This document shows, piece after piece, positions 44,234-52,634 of a DNA stretch of 64,000 nt; position 1 is the stretch's first letter; each line of letters begins with the position of its first letter. The notes under the pieces are model-generated. The model did no database searches. It saw nothing but the letters and a program-made list of their open reading frames with translations, and was not told where the DNA came from. The translations under genes and the position numbers were made by a program. The DNA comes from Cyanobium sp. Cruz CV13-4-11 (GTDB lineage: Bacteria > Cyanobacteriota > Cyanobacteriia > PCC-6307 > Cyanobiaceae): the NCBI RefSeq assembly GCF_024346055.1, contig NZ_JAGQCH010000006.1, forward strand, positions 1-64,000, written 5' to 3'.

Positions 44234-44848
44234 ATGCCGGACCGGGATCGGTCTCACCCTTTCCCACCGCTGGTGCTGATCCACGGCATGTGGGACACCC
44301 CCGGTGTGTTCGACCCGCTCAAGCGCCAGCTGGCAGGGCGCCGCGGCCCCCTGTTGATTCCCCACCTTCCCCACCGCTTCGGGCTGACGCCGATCGCGGT
44401 GCAGGCCGGCCTGCTCGCCACCCACATCGACGCGTCCTTCGGCCAGGAGCAACCCATCGACCTGCTGGGCTTTTCGATGGGTGGGGTGATCGCCCGCGCC
44501 TGGATCCAGCTGCTCGGCGGCCATCGGCGCACCCGGCGGCTGATCAGCGTGGGCAGCCCCCAGCAGGGCACCCTCACAGCCGGGCCCTGGCCCCGCTGGC
44601 CCCTGGCTGGCATCGCCGACCTGAAGACGGGCAGCCCGTTACTGCAGCGTCTTAACGCCGACCTCACCACCCTGCAGACGGTCGATTGCTGCAGCTTCTA
44701 CTGCGAGCCGGATCTGATGGTGATGCCGGCCTGGCGTGCCGTGCTGCCGATCGGTCCGGGGAAGAAGCTGCCGGTGCGCTACCACCACCAGCTCCTGAGC
44801 CACCCGGCCGCCCTGGAGGCCTTAGTCGACGAGCTGCTGCGTCCCTAG
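44234..44848 (+). CDS. Alpha/beta-hydrolase, esterase/lipase-like
   Basis: 204 aa from ATG at 44234. LVLIHGMWDTPGVF forms the oxyanion-side HG motif; nucleophile Ser81 is in LLGFSMGGVIARAWI. A downstream ISVGSPQQGT segment matches LipB-type lipases; the late His is probably in YHHQLLSHP. No signal peptide. It follows the Anbu gene by 26 bases and is probably the last member of the cluster. Substrate is unknown. Confidence 0.8.
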   Translation: MPDRDRSHPFPPLVLIHGMWDTPGVFDPLKRQLAGRRGPLLIPHLPHRFGLTPIAVQAGLLATHIDASFGQEQPIDLLGFSMGGVIARAWIQLLGGHRRTRRLISVGSPQQGTLTAGPWPRWPLAGIADLKTGSPLLQRLNADLTTLQTVDCCSFYCEPDLMVMPAWRAVLPIGPGKKLPVRYHHQLLSHPAALEALVDELLRP

Positions 44849-44876
44849 CTTAGAAGCACAAGCAGCTGAGCCGACC

Positions 44877-45959
44877 GTGGATCTGTTGGCCATCTCCCTG
44901 CTGGTGCGCTGGCTGCTCGGCTGGGCCCTGTGCCTGCGTATGCCGCGTCTCCCCCCCTCCAGGGTTCAGGGTCAACCCTCTGTTTCGGTGCTGATTCCGG
45001 CCCGCAACGAGGAACACACCCTCCCGAAGCTGTTGTCTGCCCTGCACCTCCAGAGCCTCACCCCCACGGAGGTGATCGTGATCGACGATCACTCCAGTGA
45101 TCGCACGGCCGCCATCGCTGCCGCAGACGGGGTCAGGGTGATCCAGCCACCGCCCCTGGCGGAGGGATGGTGCGGCAAGACGTGGGCCTTGCACCATGGC
45201 GTCCGCGCCAGCGCAGGGAAGCTTCTGCTGTTCCTCGACGCCGACACCGAGCCCCACCCCGAGTTCCTGAAGCGTCTCGTGGCGGCGCAGCAGGAACTGG
45301 GCGGCCTGGTTTCGGTCCAGCCCTTCCACCGCACCGAGAAGCCCTACGAGCAGCTCTCGGTGCTGTTCAACCTCGTGGGGCTGATGGCGGTGCCGATGGG
45401 GAAGAACTGCGGGGTGGCTTTTGGTCCGGCCATGGCCACCAGCCGGGCCGATTACGACCACATCGGCGGCCATGCGGCGGTCGCCGATAAAGTGGTGGAG
45501 GACTGGTTCCTGGGCCATCTGTACGAGCAGGCGGGACTGCCGGTGAGCGCCTTCATCGGCCAAGGCCTGCTCGACTACCGCATGTATCCCGGCGGCCTCC
45601 AGAACATGGTGGTGGGCTTCGCCAAGAACTTCGCCACCGCCGCCGGGGAGGTGCGCTGGTTCTGGATGCTGGCTGTGCTCCTCTGGATCTCCGGGCTGTT
45701 CTGGGCCGCCTGGTGCCTGCCCGCCTCCCTGCTGGGCTGGCCGATGGTGGGGGAGGCCTCCGTGCTGCCCAATCTGCTCCTTTACCTCGCCTTTGCCGTG
45801 CAGCTGCTGGTGGTCACCCGGCGGATCGGCGACTTCGGCTGGATCTGCCTGATCTTCCCGATTCCCGTGCTGTTCTTTCTGGGGGTGTTCGCTCTGGCGA
45901 TCCTGAATCTGGAGCGGGGCACGATCGAATGGAAAGGCAGACGGTTTCCGACGCGCTAG
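44877..45959 (+). CDS. GT2 glycosyltransferase, carotenoid type (CruG/CrtQ-like)
   Basis: 360 aa from GTG at 44877. GT-A domain: VSVLIPARNEEHTLPKLL, VIVIDDHSSDRT and DAD at 121-123 for divalent metal. C-terminal four hydrophobic helices (about 255-345) anchor it in the membrane. The whole layout, with MPMGKNCGVAFGP-like acceptor region, resembles 4,4'-diaponeurosporenoate glycosyltransferase and the cyanobacterial carotenoid 2'-O-glycosyltransferase CruG. The next gene overlaps by 31 bases and encodes a CrtO-like acyltransferase, supporting glycolipid-type carotenoid modification. Confidence 0.75.
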   Translation: MDLLAISLLVRWLLGWALCLRMPRLPPSRVQGQPSVSVLIPARNEEHTLPKLLSALHLQSLTPTEVIVIDDHSSDRTAAIAAADGVRVIQPPPLAEGWCGKTWALHHGVRASAGKLLLFLDADTEPHPEFLKRLVAAQQELGGLVSVQPFHRTEKPYEQLSVLFNLVGLMAVPMGKNCGVAFGPAMATSRADYDHIGGHAAVADKVVEDWFLGHLYEQAGLPVSAFIGQGLLDYRMYPGGLQNMVVGFAKNFATAAGEVRWFWMLAVLLWISGLFWAAWCLPASLLGWPMVGEASVLPNLLLYLAFAVQLLVVTRRIGDFGWICLIFPIPVLFFLGVFALAILNLERGTIEWKGRRFPTR

Positions 45960-46429
45960 CGGTCCTGGCCTGCGGCCTGGGCTGGTTGCTGTGGTCGGTG
46001 CTGATCGGCTGGCTGGCCCACCGCCTGCCCCAGTCGGCCCTGGCGCGCGACACCTGGCTCACCGGTCGACGTCCCTGGCCGGAGAGCAAGGAGGGCTTTG
46101 AGCAACGGCTCGGCATTCACCGCTGGAAATCCCTGCTGCCGGATGCCGGCACGGCCTTTCCAGGCGGTGTGGCCAAGAACAGCCTGGTGGGCCGGGATCG
46201 CGCCACCCTGCAGCGCCTGCTGGAGGAGACCCGTCGGGCCGAGCTGGTCCATCTGGCGCTCTGGCCGTTCTGGATCGTGACAGCCCTGTGGCTGCCGCCG
46301 GCGGGGGTGCTGAGCAACCTGATCTTCGCGACCCTGTTCAACCTGCCCTTCATCTGGCTGCAGCGCTACAACCACCTGCGGGTCCAGGGAACCCTGGCGC
46401 TCCTGGACAGCCGCGCCACGGTCCCCTGA
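45929..46429 (+). CDS. CrtO-like glycosyl-carotenoid acyltransferase family protein
   Basis: 166 aa from ATG at 45929. Two or more transmembrane helices (about 8-30 and 105-150). The segment LGIHRWKSLLPDAGTAFPGG followed by VAKNSL matches the (K/R)WK-LPD-FxGG-K motif of the small membrane acyltransferase family typified by glycosyl-4,4'-diaponeurosporenoate acyltransferase. It overlaps the glycosyltransferase gene by 31 bases in another frame. Together they could add a sugar and then a fatty acid to a carotenoid or a related lipid. Assignment is by motif only. Confidence 0.65.
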   Translation: MERQTVSDALAVLACGLGWLLWSVLIGWLAHRLPQSALARDTWLTGRRPWPESKEGFEQRLGIHRWKSLLPDAGTAFPGGVAKNSLVGRDRATLQRLLEETRRAELVHLALWPFWIVTALWLPPAGVLSNLIFATLFNLPFIWLQRYNHLRVQGTLALLDSRATVP

Positions 46430-46433
46430 TCCC

Positions 46434-48617
46434 TCAGTGGCCCACCAACCCAGCCTCCAGGGTGACGTTCACGCCGATCCCCTGGTCCTCGGCGTGGCGA
46501 GCCGCCACGAGCCGGTGAGCCCCCCCCTCCAGCACGAACGCGTCGCGGGAGGCATCGAACCAGGCCAGGCGTCGCAGCGGGATCTCGATCGCCACCCGCT
46601 CGCTCTGGCCGGGCTGGAGGCTCAGCCGGCGGAAGCCCACCAGGCTGCGGCGCGGCCGTTCCACGGCCTGACCGGGGGGCTCGGCATAGATCTGGACCAC
46701 CTCGGCAGCGTCCATCGTCCCCGTGTTCGCCACCGTCAGCCTGAGCTCCAGGGCGCAGGGAAGCAGCTGGGCCTCCGGGTCGCTGTGGCTGAAGCTGCTG
46801 TAGGACAAGCCGAATCCGAAGGGGAAGGCCGCTGGGTGACGCTGGCGTCCCAGCCGCCGGTAGCCATGCCAGAGGTCGTAGGTGATCTGCCGGGCCCGGG
46901 GATCGAACGGTGGCAGGTGGCTGGCATCGGTGGGCACCGCATAGGGCATCCGCCCCGAGGGTGACACCCGTCCCAGCAGCACGTCGGCGAGGGCCTCCCC
47001 GCCCCGCTGGCCTGGGTACCAGAGCAGCAGCAGGCCAGGCACCCGCTGGCGCCAGGCCTCGCAGAGGATCGCCCCACCCCCCATCAGGACCACCACCGTG
47101 CGGGGGTTGGCGGCGGCGACGGCCAGGATCAGGGCCTCCTGGTCGGCCGGCAGCTGGAGCCTGGTGCGATCGCCCGAGGCGAAGGCGCCGCCGGCGCGGG
47201 CCGAGCCCAGGCGTGTCACCTGGGCGGCCGCGGCCGCCAGCCGCGACCACAACGGCAGCAGGCGGCGGCGACCGACCAGGCGCAGCAGCCCGTCGGGAGG
47301 GGGGGCCTGGCCCAGGATCGGTGCCAGATCCCCGGGGTGGATGTGCTCGCCCTCGTGGCGCCAGTCCAGACCCACCACCACCAGCGCCGCGTCGCTGCGG
47401 GCCGCCAGGGCCGAGGCCACGGCCAGGTCGTTGCCATCGGTGTGAGCCAGTCTGATGTCCGGCGCCGCAGCCCGCAGGCCGGCCAGGGGTGTCACCACCG
47501 ACCCCGGCGTGGGCCGGGTGTCGGAGGAGCCCCGGTCCCCCAGGTTGGCGGTGTCGGCCAAAGGCCCGATCACCGCCAGGGAGCCGATCCCGCGCAGGGG
47601 CAGGAGGTTGCCCTCGTTCCTGAGCAGCACGATCGATTTGGTGGCCGCTTCCCGCGCCAGATGCTGGTGGTCGCGGCAGCCCCGCAACGATTCCGGGTAG
47701 GCGCCTCCGGGCACCGTTGCCTGGGCCAGCAGCAGCCGCAGCACGGCGTCATCGATCCGTGCCATCGGCACCCGTCCCGCGGCCACCGCCGCCGGAAGCG
47801 TGGCCTGGAAGATCATCCGAAACGGCATCTCCAGGTCCTGGCCGGCCGCGATGGCGGCCTCTCCATCGCGGATTCCGAAGATGAAATCGCTGAGCACGAA
47901 GCCGCGGAAGCCCCAGCGCTGCTTGAGGATCTCCTGCAGCAGATGGGGATGCTGGCCGCACCAGGCCCCGTTGACACTGTTGTAGGCGCTCATCACCGCC
48001 AGGGCCCCGGCCTCGATGCAGTCGCGGAACTGGGGCAGGTAAAGCTCCCGCAGCACCCGCTCGCTGGCATCCACATCGACCCTGAAGCGGGCGCTGTCGA
48101 TCGAGTTGAGGGCGAAATGCTTGACGCAGGCGATGGCATGGCGCTGCACGCCACGGGTGGTGGCGGCCCCCATGGCGCCCACGTGCACCGGGTCCTCGCC
48201 GTAGGTCTCCTGGGCCCGGCCCCAGCCGGGGTGGCGCAGCAGGTTGACGCAGATGCCGCCCAGCAGATTGGCGCCGAACGATCGCGCCTCCTTGCCCATG
48301 GCCTCGCCGATCCTTTCCTCCAGATCAATGTCCCAGCTGGCACCGCGCCCGATGGGCGCCGGGAAGGTGGTGGCGCCGCCTTCGAGCACCACACCCCGGG
48401 GGCCATCGACGAAGTGCAGACCGCCGATGCCCAGGCGACGCATAACCCCGGCCGGCCAGGGGCGGCGGTGGGAGGCGTCGTGGAAGGCGATCTCCGCCAG
48501 GCCCCCCCAGAACGGGGTGTCACCGTCGAGCAAGCCGAGTTTTTCGTCCAGGCTGAGGCCATCCAGCAGGGTCCTGGCCTGCTCCTGCAGATGGCTCCAG
48601 TCGTGGGGTGTGGGCAC
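46434..48617 (-). CDS. GH3 beta-glucosidase
   Basis: 727 aa from GTG at 48617. GH3 N-terminal barrel with nucleophile D244 in GFVLSDFIFG (Phe replaces the common Trp after SD), KHF at 166-168, and GPRGVVLEGGATTFPAPIGR near the substrate; a C-terminal alpha/beta sandwich (VVLMGGGAILCEAW, LLLWYPGQRGGEALADVLLG) and a fibronectin-III-like tail (about 640-720). No signal peptide, so probably cytoplasmic. It cleaves terminal beta-glucosides. It is convergent with the acyltransferase gene. Confidence 0.9.
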   Translation of the reverse strand: MPTPHDWSHLQEQARTLLDGLSLDEKLGLLDGDTPFWGGLAEIAFHDASHRRPWPAGVMRRLGIGGLHFVDGPRGVVLEGGATTFPAPIGRGASWDIDLEERIGEAMGKEARSFGANLLGGICVNLLRHPGWGRAQETYGEDPVHVGAMGAATTRGVQRHAIACVKHFALNSIDSARFRVDVDASERVLRELYLPQFRDCIEAGALAVMSAYNSVNGAWCGQHPHLLQEILKQRWGFRGFVLSDFIFGIRDGEAAIAAGQDLEMPFRMIFQATLPAAVAAGRVPMARIDDAVLRLLLAQATVPGGAYPESLRGCRDHQHLAREAATKSIVLLRNEGNLLPLRGIGSLAVIGPLADTANLGDRGSSDTRPTPGSVVTPLAGLRAAAPDIRLAHTDGNDLAVASALAARSDAALVVVGLDWRHEGEHIHPGDLAPILGQAPPPDGLLRLVGRRRLLPLWSRLAAAAAQVTRLGSARAGGAFASGDRTRLQLPADQEALILAVAAANPRTVVVLMGGGAILCEAWRQRVPGLLLLWYPGQRGGEALADVLLGRVSPSGRMPYAVPTDASHLPPFDPRARQITYDLWHGYRRLGRQRHPAAFPFGFGLSYSSFSHSDPEAQLLPCALELRLTVANTGTMDAAEVVQIYAEPPGQAVERPRRSLVGFRRLSLQPGQSERVAIEIPLRRLAWFDASRDAFVLEGGAHRLVAARHAEDQGIGVNVTLEAGLVGH

Positions 48618-48806
48618 CCATTCAGCCTAGGTACGGCGCTTCCTGTCGAATGTCTGCCGCCATGGGTGGATCGCGGCACAGACACCCTGATGGGTCCCCG
48701 TCGATGGCAACACCTGGGCAGATTCCGAAAAAGCTCCCTGTCAACCACTGCGCGAGAGCGGCTGGGGCTTCCACGGCCGCGCCGAGCGGCTGGCTGGTCC
48801 GATGGC

Positions 48807-48838
48807 TTGACTCTCCAGCCGAGGGGAGACCATAGGCT
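48807..48838 (+). promoter_or_regulatory. MerR-type promoter/operator of copper ATPase
   Basis: -35 TTGACT (48807-48812), dyad CTCC-N8-GGAG (48813-48828) and a -10-like ATAGGCT from 48832, giving a 19-20-base spacer. This is almost identical in layout and sequence to the promoter at 36743-36773 before a DUF305 gene. It lies 34 bases before the ATPase ATG. Confidence 0.82.
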
Positions 48839-48871
48839 GAACCTTTCGCCCTCGGCGTTGGTCTGCCCCTG

Positions 48872-50974
48872 ATGAGCCACTCCAGCGCGGGTTCCCCCTG
48901 TTGCCACGCCGAGCCGGCGGCCGGTACCGCAACGGCCATGGAGCGGGAGCTGGCCCATGAGCTCACCATGTTGCGCCGCAAGCTGTCGGTGGCGGCCGTG
49001 CTCACCGGTCTGGTGGTGGCGGCCACCCTGCCCCACATGCTCGGTGTCCACCTCAAGTGGCTGCCGGGCTGGTTCACCAGCCCCTGGACCCAGCTGGTGC
49101 TGAGTTCCCCTGTGCTGTTCTGGTGCGGCCGGGAGTTCTTCACCGGCGCCTGGTCGGCCCTGCGCCGTCACAGCGCCGACATGAACACCCTGGTGGCCGC
49201 CGGCACCGGCATTGCCTGGCTGGCCTCGCTGGTGGCCACCGCGTTTCCGGGTGTCCTCGTCGCCGAGGGACTGCCGGCCGATGTGTACTACGAAACCGCC
49301 GCGGTGATCCTCACCCTGGTGCTGCTGGGCCGGCTGCTGGAAGCCCGGGCCCGCGGCCAGACCTCCGAGGCGATCCGGCGGCTGCTCCAGCTCCAGCCCC
49401 CCACGGCCCGGGTGCTGCGGGAGGGGGTCGTCACCGAGATCCCCGTGGCGAAGGTGATGGTGGGGGATCTGGTGCAGGTGCGTCCCGGGGAGAAGCTGCC
49501 CCTCGATGGCGTGGTGGTGGAAGGCAGTTCCTGGGTGGAGGAGTCGATGCTCACCGGCGAGCCGACACCGGTGGCCAAGGGCCCCGGGGATGGGGTGATC
49601 GGCGCCTCGATGAACCGCAGCGGCAGCTTCAGCTTCCGTGTCACCCGGGTGGGCGCTGACACCATGCTGGCCCGCATCGTGGAGCTGGTGCGCCAGGCCC
49701 AGAGCTCCCACACCCAGGTGCAGCGCCTGGCGGATCAGGTGGTGGGCTGGTTCGTGCCGGTGGTGATTGCCATCGCCATCGCCACCTTTGTGCTGTGGTT
49801 CCTGGTCAGCGGCAACGTTGTCCTGGCGAGCCTGTTCCTGGTGAGTGTGCTGGTGATCGCCTGCCCCTGCGCCCTGGGCCTGGCCACCCCCACGGCGATC
49901 ATGGTGGCCTCCGGCAAGGGGGCCGAGAACGGCCTGATCTTCCGCAGCGCCGAGGCGCTGGAAACGGCCGGCGGGCTGCGCACCATCGTGCTCGACAAGA
50001 CCGGCACCCTCACCGCCGGCCAGCCCGAGGTGACCGATTTCGAACGCCTCCGCAGTGGCCAGCTGCCGGCCCAGACGCTCCTGGCCCTGGTGGCGGCGGT
50101 GGAATCGCGCTCGGAGCATCCCCTGGCCGAAGCGATCGTGGCCTACGCCACAAGCCGTCGCGGCGACGCGGAGCTTCCGGATGTGGACGTCTTCGAGGCC
50201 ATGACGGGTCTTGGCGTCCTGGCCACCGTGGCCGGGAAGGAGGTGCGGGTGGGCAGCCCCCGCTGGCTGGACGCATCGGGCCTGGACACCGCTCCCCTCG
50301 ATCCGGTGGTGTCGCGGCTGGAGAGGGCCGCCCGCAGCGTGGCCGCCGTCGCGGTGGCCGGAAGGATCGAGGCCTGCTTCGGCATCGCTGATCCGATCAA
50401 GCCCGAAGCCCATGCCGCCGTGGCAGCCCTGCGCCGCCTGGGTCTGGAGGTGGTGCTGCTCAGCGGTGACGCACGCCGCACCAGCGAAGTGGTGGCCGCC
50501 GATGTGGGCATCGTGCGGGTGATCGCCGAGGTGCTTCCCGGCGACAAGGCGGCGGTGGTGCAGCGATTGCAGGAGCAGGGCCAGGGACCGGTGGCGATGG
50601 TGGGCGACGGCCTCAACGACGCTCCCGCCCTGGCCCGGGCCGAGGTGGGCATCGCCATGGGAACGGGCACCGATGTGGCGATCGCCGCCAGTGACATCAC
50701 CGTGCTCTCGGGCCATCTGGGTGGCGTACCGGCGGCGATCGAACTCAGCCGCCGCACCATGGCCACCATCCGCCAGAACCTCTTCTTCGCTTTCGCGTAC
50801 AACGTGGCGGGAATCCCGATCGCCGCCGGCCTGCTGTTCCCGCTCACGGGTTGGCTGCTGAACCCGATGCTGGCCGGGGCCGCCATGGCCTTCAGCTCGG
50901 TGTCGGTGGTGAGCAATGCCCTGCGGCTGCGCCGCTTCCAGCCAGCCCATCGTTCCGTGGGGGCCGCAGCATGA
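48872..50974 (+). CDS. copA: Copper-exporting P1B-type ATPase
   Basis: 700 aa. CPC metal-transport motif at 331-333, phosphorylation DKTGT with Asp375, TGEPxP loop (MLTGEPTPVAKGPGDGVIG), GDGLNDAPALA, and the Cu(I)-class signatures YNVAGIP and MAFSSVSVVSNALRLRR. There is no N-terminal CxxC HMA domain; only CCH occurs near residue 10. It exports Cu(I) at the expense of ATP. Its MerR-type promoter links it to the regulator at 37548. The stop overlaps the cupredoxin gene ATG (ATGA). Confidence 0.93.
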   Translation: MSHSSAGSPCCHAEPAAGTATAMERELAHELTMLRRKLSVAAVLTGLVVAATLPHMLGVHLKWLPGWFTSPWTQLVLSSPVLFWCGREFFTGAWSALRRHSADMNTLVAAGTGIAWLASLVATAFPGVLVAEGLPADVYYETAAVILTLVLLGRLLEARARGQTSEAIRRLLQLQPPTARVLREGVVTEIPVAKVMVGDLVQVRPGEKLPLDGVVVEGSSWVEESMLTGEPTPVAKGPGDGVIGASMNRSGSFSFRVTRVGADTMLARIVELVRQAQSSHTQVQRLADQVVGWFVPVVIAIAIATFVLWFLVSGNVVLASLFLVSVLVIACPCALGLATPTAIMVASGKGAENGLIFRSAEALETAGGLRTIVLDKTGTLTAGQPEVTDFERLRSGQLPAQTLLALVAAVESRSEHPLAEAIVAYATSRRGDAELPDVDVFEAMTGLGVLATVAGKEVRVGSPRWLDASGLDTAPLDPVVSRLERAARSVAAVAVAGRIEACFGIADPIKPEAHAAVAALRRLGLEVVLLSGDARRTSEVVAADVGIVRVIAEVLPGDKAAVVQRLQEQGQGPVAMVGDGLNDAPALARAEVGIAMGTGTDVAIAASDITVLSGHLGGVPAAIELSRRTMATIRQNLFFAFAYNVAGIPIAAGLLFPLTGWLLNPMLAGAAMAFSSVSVVSNALRLRRFQPAHRSVGAAA

Positions 50975-51414
50975 CGCCCCTCTTCGTCGCAACGCCTCTT
51001 TCCCTCTCAGCGCCGTTGTGGCGCACGATTCCCCAGCCGCTGGCCCTTCAGGTGCTGGTGACGGCGGTGGGGCTGGCCCTGATCCTCGCTGAACTCTGGT
51101 GGTTTCTGGGCCGCCATGGTGGTGGCGTGGTGGCCAGCGAAGGGGAGCAGGGGGTGCAGGAGATCACCATCACCGTGGATGGCGGCTACTCCCCGTCCCA
51201 GATCAGGGTGAAGGCGGGCCGGCCCGTGCGCCTCCGCTTTCACCGCACCGATCCGAGCGGCTGTGTGGCTCAGGTGATTTTCCCGGACTTCCAGCGCACC
51301 CTCGACCTCCCCCTGGGGGCCACCACCAGCATCGAGCTGCTGCCCAACCGACCGGGGCCTTACCCGTTCCACTGCGGCATGAACATGGTGCGCGGCAGCC
51401 TGGCTGCGGAGTGA
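50971..51414 (+). CDS. Membrane-anchored cupredoxin
   Basis: 147 aa from ATG at 50971. A transmembrane helix (about 22-46, LQVLVTAVGLALILAELWWF) is followed by a cupredoxin domain: VQEITITVDGGYSPSQIRVK, RLRFHRTDPSGCV and PYPFHCGMNMVRG with likely copper ligands His, Cys and Met. The domain should face the periplasm and may accept Cu from the ATPase, with which it is translationally coupled. Confidence 0.85.
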   Translation: MTPLFVATPLSLSAPLWRTIPQPLALQVLVTAVGLALILAELWWFLGRHGGGVVASEGEQGVQEITITVDGGYSPSQIRVKAGRPVRLRFHRTDPSGCVAQVIFPDFQRTLDLPLGATTSIELLPNRPGPYPFHCGMNMVRGSLAAE

Positions 51415-51439
51415 CGGGGAAGAGGCTTTCGAGCTGGCC

Positions 51440-51478
51440 TGTGATCACCATGCGGCGTTGTGATCACCAACCTTGACA
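51440..51478 (+). promoter_or_regulatory. Tandem GTGATCAC palindromes and TTGACA box
   Basis: The 11-mer TGTGATCACCA occurs at 51440-51450 and 51459-51469, 19 bases apart, each containing the palindrome GTGATCAC. A consensus -35 TTGACA is at 51473-51478. This looks like a paired operator before the secreted-protein gene at 51579. No match to a named regulator can be claimed; a CRP-like TGTGA half-site is a possibility. Confidence 0.45.
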
Positions 51479-51578
51479 ATTCTTCTGCTTGGTTGCTGCA
51501 GATCGCCAGATAAAAAGGGTTCGAAAGACCAATCCTGGTATCCTTGATTCCAGTGCTCGTGAACGTGTTCCAGGATTG

Positions 51579-52628
51579 ATGAAAAAAAGTTTCATCGGAC
51601 TCTTCAGCCAGGCATCGCTGCTGTTCGTGACCCTGCCCATGGTCGCTTTGCCCATGGCCGTGGCGGCACCGGAGGCACGGGCCCAGGGCAATCCCTGGGG
51701 GTCCCCAAGCCAGCAGACGCCGGGGCAGACCACGCCCTGGGGCGGCGGGGGCGGATCCGGGGGCGCCGGTTACGGCCGACCGAGCGGCAGATCCCTGACG
51801 TTCCCTGTCCAGGGGGTGATCTGTGATGGCTCCGTGAGCGTCTGTTTCAATGCCAACGGTGCCGCCCTGGCAGAAACCGAGCAAGAGTTCGGCCGTCGTG
51901 CGCGCCGCAATCTGGAAAACAATCTGGTCAACAATCCGATCGTCGATGTCACCTTCGCCAATGGCCGCTATTGCAACTTCAACCTGCGCGGCTGCTGGAC
52001 CAACAACCAGCGCACCTCCTACGACCCACGGCTGAATCCCTGGCTGTTCGGCTCCAATGCCGGGGGCGTCAACCAGGGCGGCCAGGGCACGGTGATCGGC
52101 GGCTCCGGATCCACCTGGGGACCGGGCAGCGGCCTCAACCCCGGACAGCAACCCAACACCAGCTTCCGTCCCGCTTTCACCCGCACCCGCCAGAGCGGCA
52201 CCTGCGCCTGGACCAATGCGGGGATCTCCATCTACAACGGCACCTGCCGCTACGAGATCGTCCAGAACAACGTCAATGGTTCCAAGACCCTGGCCTTCAC
52301 CTTCGACAGGCTGCCGATCTCCAACCAGCTGCGCACCATCCGTTTCACGGCCCAGGGCAACAACCCCTGGAACATCCAGTTGCCGAACGGCGCAACGGCG
52401 GCCGTCGTGTCCAAGGTGAATGCCGACCAGTACCGCACGGACATCCAGCTGGGTTGGAGCAACGTGTTCAACCTGGGCTTCAGAAGCTCCACCCAGGCCA
52501 CAACGGCCCAGTTGAATCAGGCCCTGCAGCCTGTGGATGGCTATGGACAGGTGGTTCAGGGCAGCGACGCTGAAGGGTTGGGGCAGGCCCTTGGCGGGTT
52601 GCTGCAGCAGCTGTTCGGCGGCCAGTGA
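51579..52628 (+). CDS. Secreted YcgJ-like protein
   Basis: 349 aa from ATG at 51579. Signal peptide (KKSFIGLFSQASLLFVTLPM then AVAAPEARAQ; cleavage near 35). A Gly/Pro/Gln-rich linker precedes a domain (about 68-145) with QGVICDGSVSVCFNANGAAL and FANGRYCNFNLRGCW, four Cys in the arrangement of YcgJ-like periplasmic proteins. The second half (about 200-320) has CAWTNAGISIYNGTCRYEIV, another Cys pair in a beta-rich domain. Role unknown. It is isolated from neighbours and has a complex upstream region. Confidence 0.65.
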   Translation: MKKSFIGLFSQASLLFVTLPMVALPMAVAAPEARAQGNPWGSPSQQTPGQTTPWGGGGGSGGAGYGRPSGRSLTFPVQGVICDGSVSVCFNANGAALAETEQEFGRRARRNLENNLVNNPIVDVTFANGRYCNFNLRGCWTNNQRTSYDPRLNPWLFGSNAGGVNQGGQGTVIGGSGSTWGPGSGLNPGQQPNTSFRPAFTRTRQSGTCAWTNAGISIYNGTCRYEIVQNNVNGSKTLAFTFDRLPISNQLRTIRFTAQGNNPWNIQLPNGATAAVVSKVNADQYRTDIQLGWSNVFNLGFRSSTQATTAQLNQALQPVDGYGQVVQGSDAEGLGQALGGLLQQLFGGQ

Positions 52629-52634
52629 CGGCCG

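Noticed and set aside
47993-50992. 999-codon minus-strand frame spanning the GH3 gene start and antisense to copA
   Set aside because: His/Gly/Gln-rich shadow sequence without motifs; copA and GH3 have unambiguous catalytic motifs.
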